From Arctopsyche grandis (lineage: Eukaryota; Arthropoda; Insecta; Trichoptera; Hydropsychidae): a DNA stretch of 64,000 bases. The translations under genes and the position numbers were made by a program. Positions 17,364-30,400 of this stretch are shown here, piece by piece. The stretch spans positions 20,848,986-20,912,985 of the forward strand of contig NC_135355.1 in assembly GCF_051622035.1 (NCBI RefSeq), in the 5' to 3' direction. Each line of letters starts with the position of its first letter. Position 1 is the first letter of the stretch. Below the pieces are notes generated by a model. The model did no database searches. It was not told where the DNA came from and saw only the letters and a list, made by a program, of their open reading frames with translations.

Positions 17364-20300
17364 ATGGCTGGTGATGATGATATCGGTAATGAGGCTAATT
17401 TTGGAAGTTATTATATAAAATGTTGTCTCAAACAGAACGACAAGAAGTCAACACCGCTCGAGGTGTGCGCAGCAACACGAAATTCAATGGTTGCCCTGCA
17501 TTTTGAATCCATCAATAAGTACGAGCCGGTTTGTAATACTAATTATCACCGTTTTATACAATAATTTTTGTTTCATAATAATGTTTTTAGACTTAGCAAT
17601 GAGTCAACTTGTTTATTACTAAGTGAAAATCTAGCACGCTATTCTCAAATCGTTGATGACAATTCTACTACAGACTCTGTGAACAATTTTTCAAAGCCAA
17701 TTGAATCTCTTGTCAGTGGAAAGATATCGACATCCCATTGTTCTTCTTGGAAAAGTAGTTTAAGGTTAGTAGTTTATACACTGAAAAGCCAAACTTATTT
17801 AACTTCCATACAATATTTAGAATTTTTACTTTATTTATATTTTTATAGGCACTCTGGTATAGATCCGGTTGCGATAATGAAAAAAAATCTTATTGCCAGC
17901 GGACATTGCAACATACAAAATAATTTACCATGTCCACAGAATTTTATTACTGATGAAAATATAAAAGCACTTTTAGAAAGAAAAGCCTTGTCTAAAAATA
18001 AGATATTTACTAAATTTGAAAATTCGAACTTTGAAGCTAAAAAACGTACTGAAAATATTATGAAGATCGAAAAACCCAATAATAAAATGTTTACATCCAC
18101 CAGCAAAAGTACTGAAAGTATAAATTTTAGTAATCCCAACAGTGAAATGAATAAACCTCCATTGGTGTCGCAAAATTTTGTGGCTAAGAAAAAAATCGTT
18201 TCTAATTTTAACAATTGTAAAAAATTTCATTCATCCAATTATCGAAATGAAAATTCTTCTTCGTTTACGAACAACAGCAATTCAAAAGAAAGTTCTCAAA
18301 AATATAACAATATAGCAACAACAAAAATAGAGCGAGCTGAACCAGACTGCCCTTTTAAGACTGCTCGTGCAGAACTCATGATACAAAATAAAAAGAAATA
18401 TGGCAATGCTAATCACAATAGTCATCAAATTCAAGACCCACCAGTTCAAAAACGCAGCCTTGGAACGACAAGATCAGTACAAAATAAATTCATTCCACCA
18501 ATTATGAATAGGTTAAAAATACTATATCTGTTTCATTTGACGGAATTTTATTGTGATTTTTATATATATTTTTTTGAATTACAGCGAAGATATTACAGAG
18601 ACTGAAAGCGATACAATTCAAGACGAGCGCTTGAAACACATTGATCCAAAAATGGTCGAGTTGATTACTAGTGAAATTATCGACTCAGGGGCTCCAGTTG
18701 GTAAGCAATAAAGCTGAATGAAGGACTACGATGATAACAATACCTTTAGTTACTATACAATAGTGGTTTTACCAGGCGTAGCTCGGTATTTGTAATATAA
18801 ACTGTTGAAACATGGTTAATGTAATAGTAAACATTCATTTGTTTTTTTATTAAATTTATTTGAATCGAAAAAAAAAAATAATATTCATCGATATCGATAT
18901 CGTCGTCATAGAAACCTTGATTTGTTTTCGATGTTCCCAACAAACCTTACATAGTTACAAAATCGCTTTCGAAATTATATATTAGATATATCAGTGGCGT
19001 TGCTTAGGGGTGGTCACCTAAAAAATATTTTTTATTAATTATTAATATTTGTTAATTGTTATGACTTACGCGAGAGAAGATGCCAAAAGAGATGCTAAGT
19101 TCACACGTTGTTTCTGGATTGTGTCACTGTCTGACTGAATCAGTTAACCTTTTTACCTTTAGGTACATAGAATGATTTCTCAGGAATTTGAACAAAAGCC
19201 AATTATGGCTCATATTTGATGCTATATAGCTGCACCAGACGGATTTCGCGGTAGCTGTATAAATACAGAAAGCTGTATATATACAGAAATTGTAATGAGG
19301 CGTGTAGCCGCTCGAGGACATTCACCCCAAAAATGGTGACCGGAAAAATACACTCGAGACATCCAAACTTTCAAAGATGCTCAAGGAGAACTAATGCAAT
19401 ATAATTCCATAAAAAAGCGTCAATGGGTAGTTACATGTTATCCGAGGGTGCTAACCTTTTTTTGTGAAATTCTATTGTGTGTAAGTTCTTTTTGAGCGCC
19501 TTTGAAAATTAGGAGTTCTCAAAACTGCACTACTTACTATTCAGCAGTGGCGGCTCGTGATAATTTTTAGTGGCGGGGCTGCACTGAAAAGATGTCTAAA
19601 ACATGTCACCATAATTGTTCTATCATGTCATAAACTAGAGGTAGGACCGGAAGCGCGCCGTCTATTGTTCCATTATTGTAAATGCTTTGTTAAAAAGGTT
19701 CGGCAAACCTTTAACAATGCATTTACAACATGTGAACAATGGACAGCGCGCTCTGGGTCCGCTCTTTAGTCATAACAGGACAAAAGTTTTCGTTATGCTT
19801 ATCTATTTCCCGCCGATAAGCTTCGCTTAAATGGGTTTTTATGTTAGCCGATCCCAAAATCGTGAGATTACACACATTTTTTAAGTGTTCGACACTTCCC
19901 TCGTGTTTTTTTAATTTTATCGTTTAAATGTTTTAAGTCAATAACTCCTGTTTTCGTCCAAGATGCTTCGCCTGGCGCCTCGCCTCCAAACAAAAGACAC
20001 GGATAACAAAATAACACGTTTTTTTTTCATCCCGTTGTATTTTTTATAAATGTCTGGATTAAATTTTCGCGAGTAACTAAAGGATCTACTAGTAGCAGGC
20101 TGTGAAATAATTAAATTGGGCGTGAGGCAGCCTAATGCTTTTATAGCGACTTTTTCGGTAAGTTCTAGTCGCGAAAAGTGCAAATTTTGTAAATATTTTA
20201 CTGAATTCTTTTTTTCTTCCATTTTTGAAAGAAAAAAAAACCTTAATATATTTAAATAAAAATTACGAGAAAAAATTAAACAGATTTGAAAAAAGTTTGC

Positions 20301-22193
20301 TGTTATCGAAATGAAAACGACTCACCGAAGATTTGATGAGGGCTCGTACACAACCAATTAAGAGTAACGAAAACGAATAAAGCTGTGATCGTGCGATTCA
20401 ACTAATCAAATGTAAGATCAAGCGCGCGAAATCTTACACAAACTGACAGATGAATGTCGTTTAACAGGCGAAGGCTGCCGACTATCCAGCCCAAAACGGC
20501 AGAGTGAGTGAAAGAGAAAGAGCTATCTGCAGTTGCAAATAGCTCTTTCTCTTTCTCGTTCCGAGACTCCGGGCTGCGTGGCGTTCAGGGCGGCGCTGTA
20601 AAACTTTACAGCCAGTACAGCAACATTTTAATTCATCTGTCACCATACAAGTTAGTGGGGTCTTCGAAACGGTTAACATTACTTACAATATCACCCTTTT
20701 GGATATGGGTGATATTGTAAGTAATATTTACTCTGTCGAAGGCCCCAATAGTTCGTCCATCCAACTAATAAAAAAAATATCATTAATAAATAAAATATTA
20801 AATGTATTATTGAACATATATTTTAGAATTTTAAAGGAGGGGCTGCAGCCCAGCAGCCCATTAGGACGAGCCGCCACTGCTATTCAGTGCAATTTAGTGC
20901 ATCTTTTCGGGAACCACTGCATATATGTACATATACAAAAAATCATATTTCAGATTGGGACGATATTGCGGGACTCGATTTTGCCAAAACGGCAATTCAG
21001 GAAGCCGTAGTGTGGCCTTTGCTTCGTCCTGACATATTCACCGGCTTAAGAAGACCTCCAAAAGGAATTTTATTATTTGGACCACCGGGAACGGGAAAGA
21101 CACTCATTGGTAACTTTTAAAATTAACATACATACAGAATTCAAAGAAAAAAAAAAAATATATATATATATATATATATGTACATATGTACAACGGTTTT
21201 GAAATTTGTAGGGAAATGTATAGCGTCACAGTGCAGTGCAACGTTTTTCAGTATAAGTGCATCTTCTTTGACTTCAAAATGGTTAGGAGATGGAGAAAAG
21301 ATGGTTCGGGCTCTGTTCGCCGTTGCCAGGTGTCATCAACCCGCTGTAATATTACAAAAGTGACTTTTTTAATATGAATAAAAGTTTCAGAAATTTTAAT
21401 CAGCACAAAATTTTCACAGGTTGTTTTCATAGATGAGATTGATTCTTTGCTTACTCAAAGAAGTGATAGTGAACATGAAGCTACTCGTCGGATAAAAACA
21501 GAATTTTTAGTCCAACTAGACGGAGCTGCAACCGGTATGAAATATACATATACTAAATGTTTTTTTAAATTTATTTCATATTATTTAATAAGTTATGATA
21601 TTAAAGGCGATGAGGACCGTTTACTGCTAGTCGGTGCAACAAATAGGCCTCAAGAGTTAGATGAAGCTGCTCGACGAAGATTAGTTAAACGACTTTATAT
21701 TCCACTTCCGGATTTAGCTGTAAGTCTAACTGCATTGTATATTTAGGTGAACTCAAATCAATTCATTTGGATTAAATTAAATTATATTTCATGCAGGCTC
21801 GTCAGCAAATTATCAACAGGCTAATGGGCACTGAAAGGCATTCCCTGACAGATGAAAATGTGGTCAACATTGCCGAGATGGCAGATGGATTTTCCGGAGC
21901 TGATATGAGATCTCTGTGCGCTGAAGCGGCTTTGGGACCAATTCGATCTGTTCCATTTTCGCAAATCACAAATATTCAAAGTGATCAGGCAAGCGTGTAA
22001 ATTAAGAATGTAAAAATGAATTAGATACGAGTTTCGTTTAATGCTTTATTTTGATGTTCTGCAGGTGAGGCCAGTTAATGTGGACGATTTTAAGAAAGCA
22101 CTAACCAGAGTGAGGCCAAGCGTTTCAGCCAACGATTTAGAGCACTATACTAAATGGGATCGAACATATGGCTCCGGAAGTAACCTCATATAG
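17364..22193 (+). CDS. Fignl1: Fidgetin-like protein 1 (FIGNL1), AAA ATPase, 10 exons
   Basis: Exons read at 17364-17518, 17591-17764, 17849-18511, 18585-18700, 20954-21109, 21212-21345, 21420-21534, 21607-21719, 21797-21988 and 22065-22193; they join in one frame to 648 aa, close to the vertebrate protein (about 670 aa). The first ATG follows an in-frame stop at 17325. Residues 279-282 are FKTA (18354-18365), the FxxA motif by which FIGNL1 binds RAD51, followed by the conserved NKFIPPI stretch. The AAA domain starts near residue 370 ([12 protein letters not shown]), with Walker A GPPGTGKT at 412-419, Walker B VFIDEID near 468-474, [20 protein letters not shown], and the Vps4-like C-terminal tail [14 protein letters not shown]. 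The family is known to dismantle RAD51 filaments in meiosis and repair and has relatives that sever microtubules. Intron 4 (2253 bp) is swollen by transposons. Exons 9/10 use a GC-AG or alternative GT donor. The N-terminal 240 residues are Asn/Ser/Lys-rich and poorly conserved, so exon 1 is the least certain part. Confidence 0.95.
18761..18986 (-). mobile_element. Family A Helitron in FIGNL1 intron 4
   Basis: Reverse copy: the 5' TCTAATATATAATTTCG end is at 18986 and the 3' end near 18761 (terminal CTAG mutated to CTAT). It includes the variant core with TCGATATCGATATCG. Confidence 0.8.
18992..19060 (+). mobile_element. Solo hAT-like left end
   Basis: CAGTGGCGTTGCTTAGGGGT is a typical hAT terminus (CAGTGGCG...). 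I found no matching right end before the next element, so this is a fragment or deleted element. Confidence 0.45.
19545..20879. mobile_element. Non-autonomous hAT element, 1335 bp, in FIGNL1 intron 4
   Basis: 14-bp perfect terminal inverted repeats CAGTGGCGGCTCGT, flanked by the 8-bp duplication CTATTCAG (19537-19544 and 20880-20887), diagnostic of hAT transposition. No transposase remains. Inside are three foldbacks: 19643-19765, 20488-20576 (17-bp GA-rich stem) and 20655-20748 (19-bp perfect core). Confidence 0.93.
20678..20725. repeat. Perfect 19-bp hairpin within the hAT element
   Basis: 20678-20696 (ATTACTTACAATATCACCC) pairs exactly with 20707-20725 around a 10-nt loop; the stem extends imperfectly to GGGGTCTTCGA/TCGAAGGCCCC. 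Confidence 0.9.
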
Positions 22194-22239
22194 TTTCGGT
22201 GATAATTGTTCTGTTCAGTTGTGTCGATTAAGTAAAAAT

Positions 22240-22245
22240 AATAAA
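22240..22245 (+). terminator. Poly(A) signal of FIGNL1
   Basis: Canonical AATAAA 47 nt after the FIGNL1 stop codon. It is the first such hexamer downstream, but AATAAA is frequent in this AT-rich DNA. Confidence 0.55.
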
Positions 22246-24480
22246 TACAAAATGAAGATGTTTAATTAATATATTAAAATTTCAATTTTTAAATTACATT
22301 TTTTTGAATAGATGTTTGTTTTACTGGGAGGGCGTCTTGCAATAAGTTTTGTTAATTTGATTCTAAAATATTTGCAGTCTTTTCTCTATAGTACCAGTTC
22401 CCAGAGTTTACATTGAAAATCCCATGCCACCTACTTTTTAACTTAAAATATGACAAAACCTAATATTCAAATAAATATTTATAAGTTTAAATTTTATTAC
22501 GCTTGTATCCACATTGAAAAATAAATAATTTTATTTAATCATTCCGTAGAGAAAGAAAAAAAACAACGTGCACTTGCAAATTGCGTACAAGTTTTATAGA
22601 AACAACGTAAAAATAATACAGTAATATATTATCCCTTTGAAAATAATTTTGTTATGCCATTGTGTATTTAGCGGCGTCATGAACATAAAAAATATATTAT
22701 CTCTATTGAGAAACTTTATAAATTAAAATTGAAAAAGAAACAAAAAATGTGTTCTTAAGACAGTGAAAGTATTAAAAATTTGAGAAATGAATTTCAAACT
22801 CAAGAAATATACACTTGTTATGTACGTAACCATATATTTCATATAATTACAAAAAATATTCAATAGGCCTGAAAGTGAATTAAATTAAATAATTAAAATT
22901 ATAAACCTAATAAAATACAATGAACAATAGACATCTGTTCTTATTTCATCTCTTCGTTTCTTAATAATCATTGATAAATATGCACACAGCTCCAACTTGT
23001 CACCTCGTAATTCATTCACAGAAAAAAGGCATAAATGCAATAATATTTACAGACTGTTTGTACTAAATTTATTATATTGTTCATTGGGGATAGATAATTA
23101 TCCAACAAACAGTATCGTCAAATTAATTATATAAACACAATCACTTCATAATTGCGTAAATATGAAACAAACATGCCCTAAAATGAAACATATATTCCGA
23201 TATATTTCACATTCGGGATAATCGTGCATTTATTACTACGTACAGAGTTAAAATATAAAAAGAGAAATTATAAGTTTTTTTTTACATATGTATAAAAATG
23301 AAAAGGTATGACGGCAGAAGATGTTGCTCCAGATTAAGACCTTATTGCACAGAAGTATATTATATTGTAAGCAATATAAACATTAAGCGTCAACGTAGTG
23401 AGAAAAATAATTTAAATTAATAAAATAAAAAAGATAACTTGTTATACTGCATAATGTCAATTAACCGTGTTACACACTAAGTTGGATTATTTGATCCCAT
23501 GAATTTATTAATTTCAAATGCATAAATATAAATATATATATATGTATGTATGTATTGACTATTCACTTTTAGAGAGTACTTTCAATGCATGCCAGCTCTC
23601 TTTAAAATACTGAAATGAATTGTAGTTTTAAAACCAACTGAAAAATATTTTTTAAATTGTCCCGTTAAAAAATAATAAGCAATAGCCATTTCAATAACAA
23701 TTATTTATGTGCAATAATGTGATATTAACAATGAATTCTCGTATAGCTTCATAAAAGAAACAGAATTATATTGTAAACATAATAAGTGTTTTTTCGTGAA
23801 ATATGCAATTAAAATTAAAAATTACAGAGATGACCAAAATCAATTAAACAGAAATAATAAAAAATGAAATTCTTTTTATATAGATGGTGAACGGGTCATT
23901 TATATAAACACTCATCGCTTTAAAGAGTGTTATTTATCATATTCATTAGCGGGATATACTACAAAACTCTATAACACTTTCACATAATATCATTTACAGA
24001 CAACACTTACAAATAACATCTCATATCCACAGGTGAATTCGAACGATTCTCATTTCACACACATGATAAAAGTTCATGACTGATATTTATTTTTATGATA
24101 AATATATATTTTATGCACATATATATTTTACTCCATTTTTTTACTATTTTTAAATGTCATATTGATATAAAACACATAAGTGTTTATCATTATTATAACA
24201 CAACTAGTTATAATTTAAGTTTTTCCTTTTTTTTTTATTCGTTTTATTACATGCAGATTGTTGTAAAGTAACAGTTTGTCTGCGAGTTTGTTCACTCTTT
24301 CGACTCATGCACGTAAACTTCTAAATAAACCACCAAGATAAAAAAATGTTTATTTACAATTTATTCACTTTACACTTGTTTTATTACAAAATGCCCCACA
24401 TAGCTATTTTTGCTGATCAAAATCGGATAAGATCAGCGAATTGAACGTTTGGACGAACGAATCAGGGGGCGAGGCAGACA
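22246..24480. other. Region between the convergent FIGNL1 and Nipped-B 3' ends
   Basis: About 2.2 kb of AT-rich DNA with no coding potential and no recognisable transposon. It probably holds the 3' UTR of both convergent genes. A minus-strand AATAAA lies at 24349-24354, about 130 nt past the Nipped-B stop. There is a short TATATG/TATG run near 23535. Confidence 0.5.
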
Positions 24481-27400
24481 TTACGTCGCGCTAGTGGTGG
24501 CTGGTGTGGGTTGTTGTGCGGCAGCAGCGGGTGCCGCTACTATTGCAGGTACTTCATCCTCATCCTCCTCTTCGGGGTCGAATTTAAGCATCAATTGTTT
24601 AAACTGAAAGTCGCACAATTTATTGTTTATAAATAGTTTCAATTACATTTTTTCAGCTCAGATTAAAGCAATTTAAGTATAATTAAATACTAACCTCAAG
24701 GTATTGATTAATTAAATCTTTCCTTCCATCCTCGTCTAATTCTTTGATACAACCACCTTCCTTAAGTTTACTAACGGTAGCTTTCGGATTAAACTTGGCA
24801 TTATTCCTTCTATTTACTGCCTTCTCATATACTTTGGCACCTTCAGAAGGTGAGTATTGAGATATTTTTCTGTGACAAAATAGAACAGTTAACTTATTAA
24901 ATTATTTTCTGCAACATGTTAAAAATGCAAATTTTAAATTTACTTACGCATCTGTCATTCCGAATGTAGCTTTCAAATGCTGTTTGAGCACGAGCAAAAG
25001 AAAGCAACCTTGGGCAGTGCCTAAACATTCTTGTAGTTTGGTAGTCTCGGATGGCAGTCTTGCCATGAGTGCTGTAGCATCTTCTTCGTCTTCTTCTTCA
25101 TCATCAATCGGTACATCAGTTATCGGCATACCCGTCACGCTATTTATATACGCTGCAGCTGGATCAGGTGGTGGTTTAAGAGATATCAAGCCCTGAAAAA
25201 AATCAATTAATATATACGAACAATCAAGCAATTGATCAAATAATAAAAAACAATATACTAACATCCCGAAAAAGCTGCAACAGGCTAGAGCCAGATGTTG
25301 ATATTATAATATCTATGTGATGTATTATAAACAACGGTTCATCTTGAACTTGGTATGGAAAGTATGCTAAGTTGTCAGCAAGATACAACATTTGTGCCAA
25401 AGGCGTTTTCTGAAAATCGAAAATTCGCAAAAATAAAATTAAATCAATATACACTTATTGCATTACAATTCTGAAGATACACACCGCATGTTCATCAAAA
25501 TGTTTCAACATAGATAGAGCAAGTGCTCGTCTCTGCGGTTTTGTGCTACGTAAAAGTGAATATAAAAATCCATTTAAGGCTGTGGGGTACTCGTCTGGTT
25601 CTTTGATTCTGAAAGAATTATACAATATATATTAGTTATGAATCAAATGCAGAATTCTATTGAACGTTCTAAGTCAATCATCAAAAATTTACCTGAAACC
25701 CCGTATGATTCCAAAATTTTTAGGACAGATTTGTAAAATTTTCTGTAAGTTATATGACAATTTGATTCCCGACTGTGATTTCATGTGTATGAATCCAGGA
25801 TATTTTTTGTCAATTTCTTGTAACTGTTTATCAGCAGTATGCGAAACAGTGACTTCTATGTCAGTGCTCATGCAAATTAAATACGGTACAATCTAAAAGA
25901 AAATAAAACGTTATTGTTTTCAAACAAAATCATTTATACTTTTTGTTATGAATGTAATGATAAATCACCTGCACAGGATGAATAAGGCCTTGAGCGAGTA
26001 CCAATTGTGTGACTTTCATTGCGCTAGTCCTTACAATAGTACTAGGATGAAGGAATGAATCGAGAATCTCTTTTATGTATAATTGAATTACAGTAGAAGC
26101 CATTCCGGACGAGACATCACCCATTTCTTTCAAATTCTCCTGTTTGGACCTCTTAGACCCTATTAGAATTTCACATAAGATATATAACAAAAAGAGTTAA
26201 ATCAGTAAAAAAAATTATAAAAAGAAAATGTTGCTTACATTCTTTGTCTTGACGTATCATTCTTTGTTCTTCTTCTAACAAATACATTTCAATATTTTTC
26301 AACACTTCCGCTTTCATATCCAATAATGTTAAATGTGACGTTAATAAATAATGATAATATTCTTTTAATTCTGGTTGTAGCATGAATTCATAGTGACGTA
26401 CACACACAGAACCCACAGATTTCAGAGTATGTGCTTGGAAATCCTCATCATCAAGATGTAGAAAAAACATAAGCGTTCTAAATACTTGGTCTTTTATGTC
26501 CAGCTGAAATAAAAACAATATTAAAAATGAATCCACTCAAATGGACAAATAAAGAGTTAAAATAAATGTACTTACCGCTAAACCTTGAATCACATTCGTA
26601 TCTGTAAAATCAAAATGCCTCAATAATAAACCAATGATGAAGAGAGCTCTCCGGAACTGTGGCCTTCTATGTGTTGTTCGCATCATTTCTGGATTAGTTT
26701 GCCACCCGTGTTTCCAATTAACAAGAACGCCTAAAATATATACAAGGTATAAAGAAGTCGCCTAACAAAAATTATTTGTTATTTAATAAGATTATTAAAT
26801 TTTACCATGATATTTGTGAAAGACATCTCGAATCAACTTATAGTTTTTAGTGACGTTATTTACAATCGATCCGAGACACGAAAGACAGCTGGCAATCACG
26901 ATTTGACCATGCTGTAATATTAGTTTTACAGAATCTTCTTCCAACTGGGCCAGGAACGTTTCACTCGGATGTTCCATCAACGGCACAACTAATTCTAGCG
27001 TCGAAGCTACAAAGCTAATTACTTTTTGGTCATTTGAAGTCTGTAAAATTCACACATCAATATTGCACAGTTAAAATTATTGCGTCTCCATATTAGTACA
27101 AATTTAAATGTAATTAAACAATCATACCTGGCACTTTAAACTGAGATATGGTTGCAAGGTCAAAGCATGATTAACTAACAACTGAGGTCTTATTTTAGCA
27201 AATAAATGCAATGTACTTATGCACGCTACTAATCGTTCTGAATTTCCTTGACCACCTGCTAGTCAATATTGAAATGATTGCAAAGTTAAAAATTAGATAT
27301 AAAATATTTTAACAAAAAAATAAATCGAATAAATGCTAACTGACCATCAGGAAGGGAGGTTTCTTCAAGTCGTAGAAGATTCTCAATTAAACAATCGACA

Positions 27401-30400
27401 ATTTGTTGGCAGGCTAACAGTAACGATTTTGGTGGAGTAAATACAATTTTTGTTGAATCATCTTTGTCTTCCTTCGGTTTAAATAACTAAAGACAAGAAT
27501 AGACCATCAAATAAGAGTATTGAGCAAAATTAAAGAACAAAAAAAAAAAACTTACACTTTGTAATAATTGTTGAAACCATTCTAAGCCGATATCTCTAGA
27601 AGACAAAACGACATCGGTTATATTCAAAACTTTTCTGGTAAGTGGATCTGACGTTGGATCAATATTTCTCTGATGTGATGTAACCGGACAAGGACTAAAC
27701 CACATGTTTTGAAAAACTTCCATGACTAATTTCCTAATACCTTCCTCATCATTTACCCGTCGTATCATTTTGACACATATTTCCGGTATCTTTGGAAATT
27801 CAGGACACTCTATACAAATATCTTTGAGTATTTTAATTACTCTCTTTCGAACTGACACACCAGTATCCTAAAAATGAGGGAGCAATGCAAAATATGATTT
27901 TTTATATGAGTAAAATATAATACTTTTTAATATAAAAATTATCAAAATACTCACCAAAATTCTACAAGAGAGCATACAATAGTATTTATCGATTAATTCT
28001 GGACGACTTAAAACAAATTTGCCTACAAGATCGACAGCCGCTTCTCTCACGGACGTAGACTGATCGAGAAAAGACCGATGAACACCAGCTTGCATATCAT
28101 TACGAGCCAGCACACCAGGATCTACTTCGACTATCATCGCTAAGCATTTCATTGCTTTGGTTCTGATAGCGATTGAATTCTCGCATAAAATAAGTAAAAT
28201 CTGTGAATTAATAAAAACTTTCAAAATAAGAAGAAACGAATCATAACAAAAAAAAATACAAATGATTTGAAATGAAATTTACCTTTTGTAAATATCTATC
28301 GAAACTTTGGGAAAAAGACCTCTTGGAGGCCAAATATTGAGATATAAGCTCAGCACCGCTATAATCTATATAGGACTGCATAACTTGTACCTGACTTCCA
28401 CCCTGATAACGAAAAGGTCGTATTTTCGAAACGTAAAATTCTTTTCGTCTTTCAATCATCCTGTAAGCTGCTGCATTTTCTACAGCGCTTTCAGTATTTT
28501 TAGAATTCGAGTGTCCATCAGAATTTTTGAACATTCTCTCGATTTCTTCTTCTTGATCAGAGTCTTCGTCGCTAGAGGCGTCTTTGTGCTTCTTCTTGCG
28601 TTTGTGCGGGGTTTGTTTCTTTGGCTGTGTTAAGCTTTTCTTTTGATGAGCAGTGTCACGATACCATTGCGTAAGATAGAAATGTCTCGCATAACCCCAA
28701 GCTTGGTCTCGTTGCCCATTTACAGCCAAGTAATCAAGGAGAACTCGTTGCAGAAACTGAATACGCTCCTCATCAACATCTAACCCGTCTAACATACCCT
28801 ATAAATATAAGATAGATATAGTTAGAATCCTACAGTATAAAATCAAAACTAGAAAACTATTACGATAAAAGTAAAATCTTACATCCATATAAACGCCATC
28901 TTTTTCCTCTTCAGCTTTGATATCTCTGATGATATGATCCATCGTGCTGAGTTTTCCTCGAGATTGTACCGTGTCCTTTCTTAATCGAGCAGCCACCAAT
29001 CCGAGATATTCCAATGAGGCGACCCTGACAGACATCTCCATAGACTTATCTGATGTATATTTAACCTTAAAAAAATATTGGGTGGTTAAATACCATAATA
29101 AATAATGTGAATAGCATCTATTCATAAAATTAATAATTAAGTTATGTTACAAGCATTGTTCCGAGCAAACTAAGTAGGAGTTCAGTTGCAGGCCATTCTG
29201 GTTTGTTGACTGTTGATAACAGGTCATGCACAAAGTTCTCAAACAACGGTCTGAAATCAATTTCTTCAGAACGACTTCGACACTTGTTCAAAAATGAGGT
29301 CAAAAAAGTACCACCAATGCTAACAGCAGCATCATATTTAGAATAAATAAATATATCTTTATCGACCTGTAAATAACAAAAAATATTTGTAATATTCTAT
29401 TTGTAAACATGACACAAAAAAATAAAGAAATTAGATATACCTGACTCATCTTTGAAGTAGACTGTTCGTCACCCTTTTCTGGTTTATCTTTATCACTTTT
29501 ATCTAAGGTGTCTGGAAGAACAACGACACACTGAATTAATTGAAGAACCAATGCTGTCAACATCTGTATATGTTGTTCTGAGTTCAGTCGATAAGAGCGT
29601 AAATTTCTTTTTGTGCTAGGTATACGTGCTATTGAAGCCAAAATATCGTCAAGTAATAATCGCCTGTGTTGTTCATACTTTGTGAATATCTGCCAAATTT
29701 TGTTTAGAATATATAGAAATACGAATAAAAATAATAATATGTATGTACATAATGTAAATGCGGTGAACTTACAGTGGTGACCAATTTTAAGGCTGAAAGT
29801 TGCAATTCGCTCACATTTTCTACAAAGAAAGGAGATACCCCCGCAGAACTGGCATGCAAAACAGTTGTATCAGTCAGAGATGCACCAGCCAACAACTCGG
29901 CAAGTAACGATACGGTCTCGTGTTGCCTGCTATACAATTCATGGATACCTTTTTCACGTCCATAGCCTCCGCTACTTCCGTGCGATCGTTTTTTACGTTG
30001 ATCACCTGAAAGAACAAAAATAAATATGTACATTTTAATCTTACTGCACTTCTAGTCTTCATACTCCACATTAAATATTCATTTATATATAATGATGGAT
30101 GCTCTCACCTTTCTTTTTTGAGGTCGACTGGATTCTATAAACGGGATCGTATGAACAATAAATAGTGTTGTGTAGTTGGTATTTTGTAAATAATATTATA
30201 CGATCTATAACATCCTCCAAAACCACTCTTTTTGGCATATTGGGGGCTGTCATGATATACAAAGCCGTAAGACAAGCATCCGCTGCCGACATTACTCTCT
30301 CTAGGGTGGTTTCCATCCACATTAATCGCACATCTTCACTATCATCCTAAAACACCACATAGCACAATGTTAGTAAAGCAAAGTATAAAATCATCTTACT

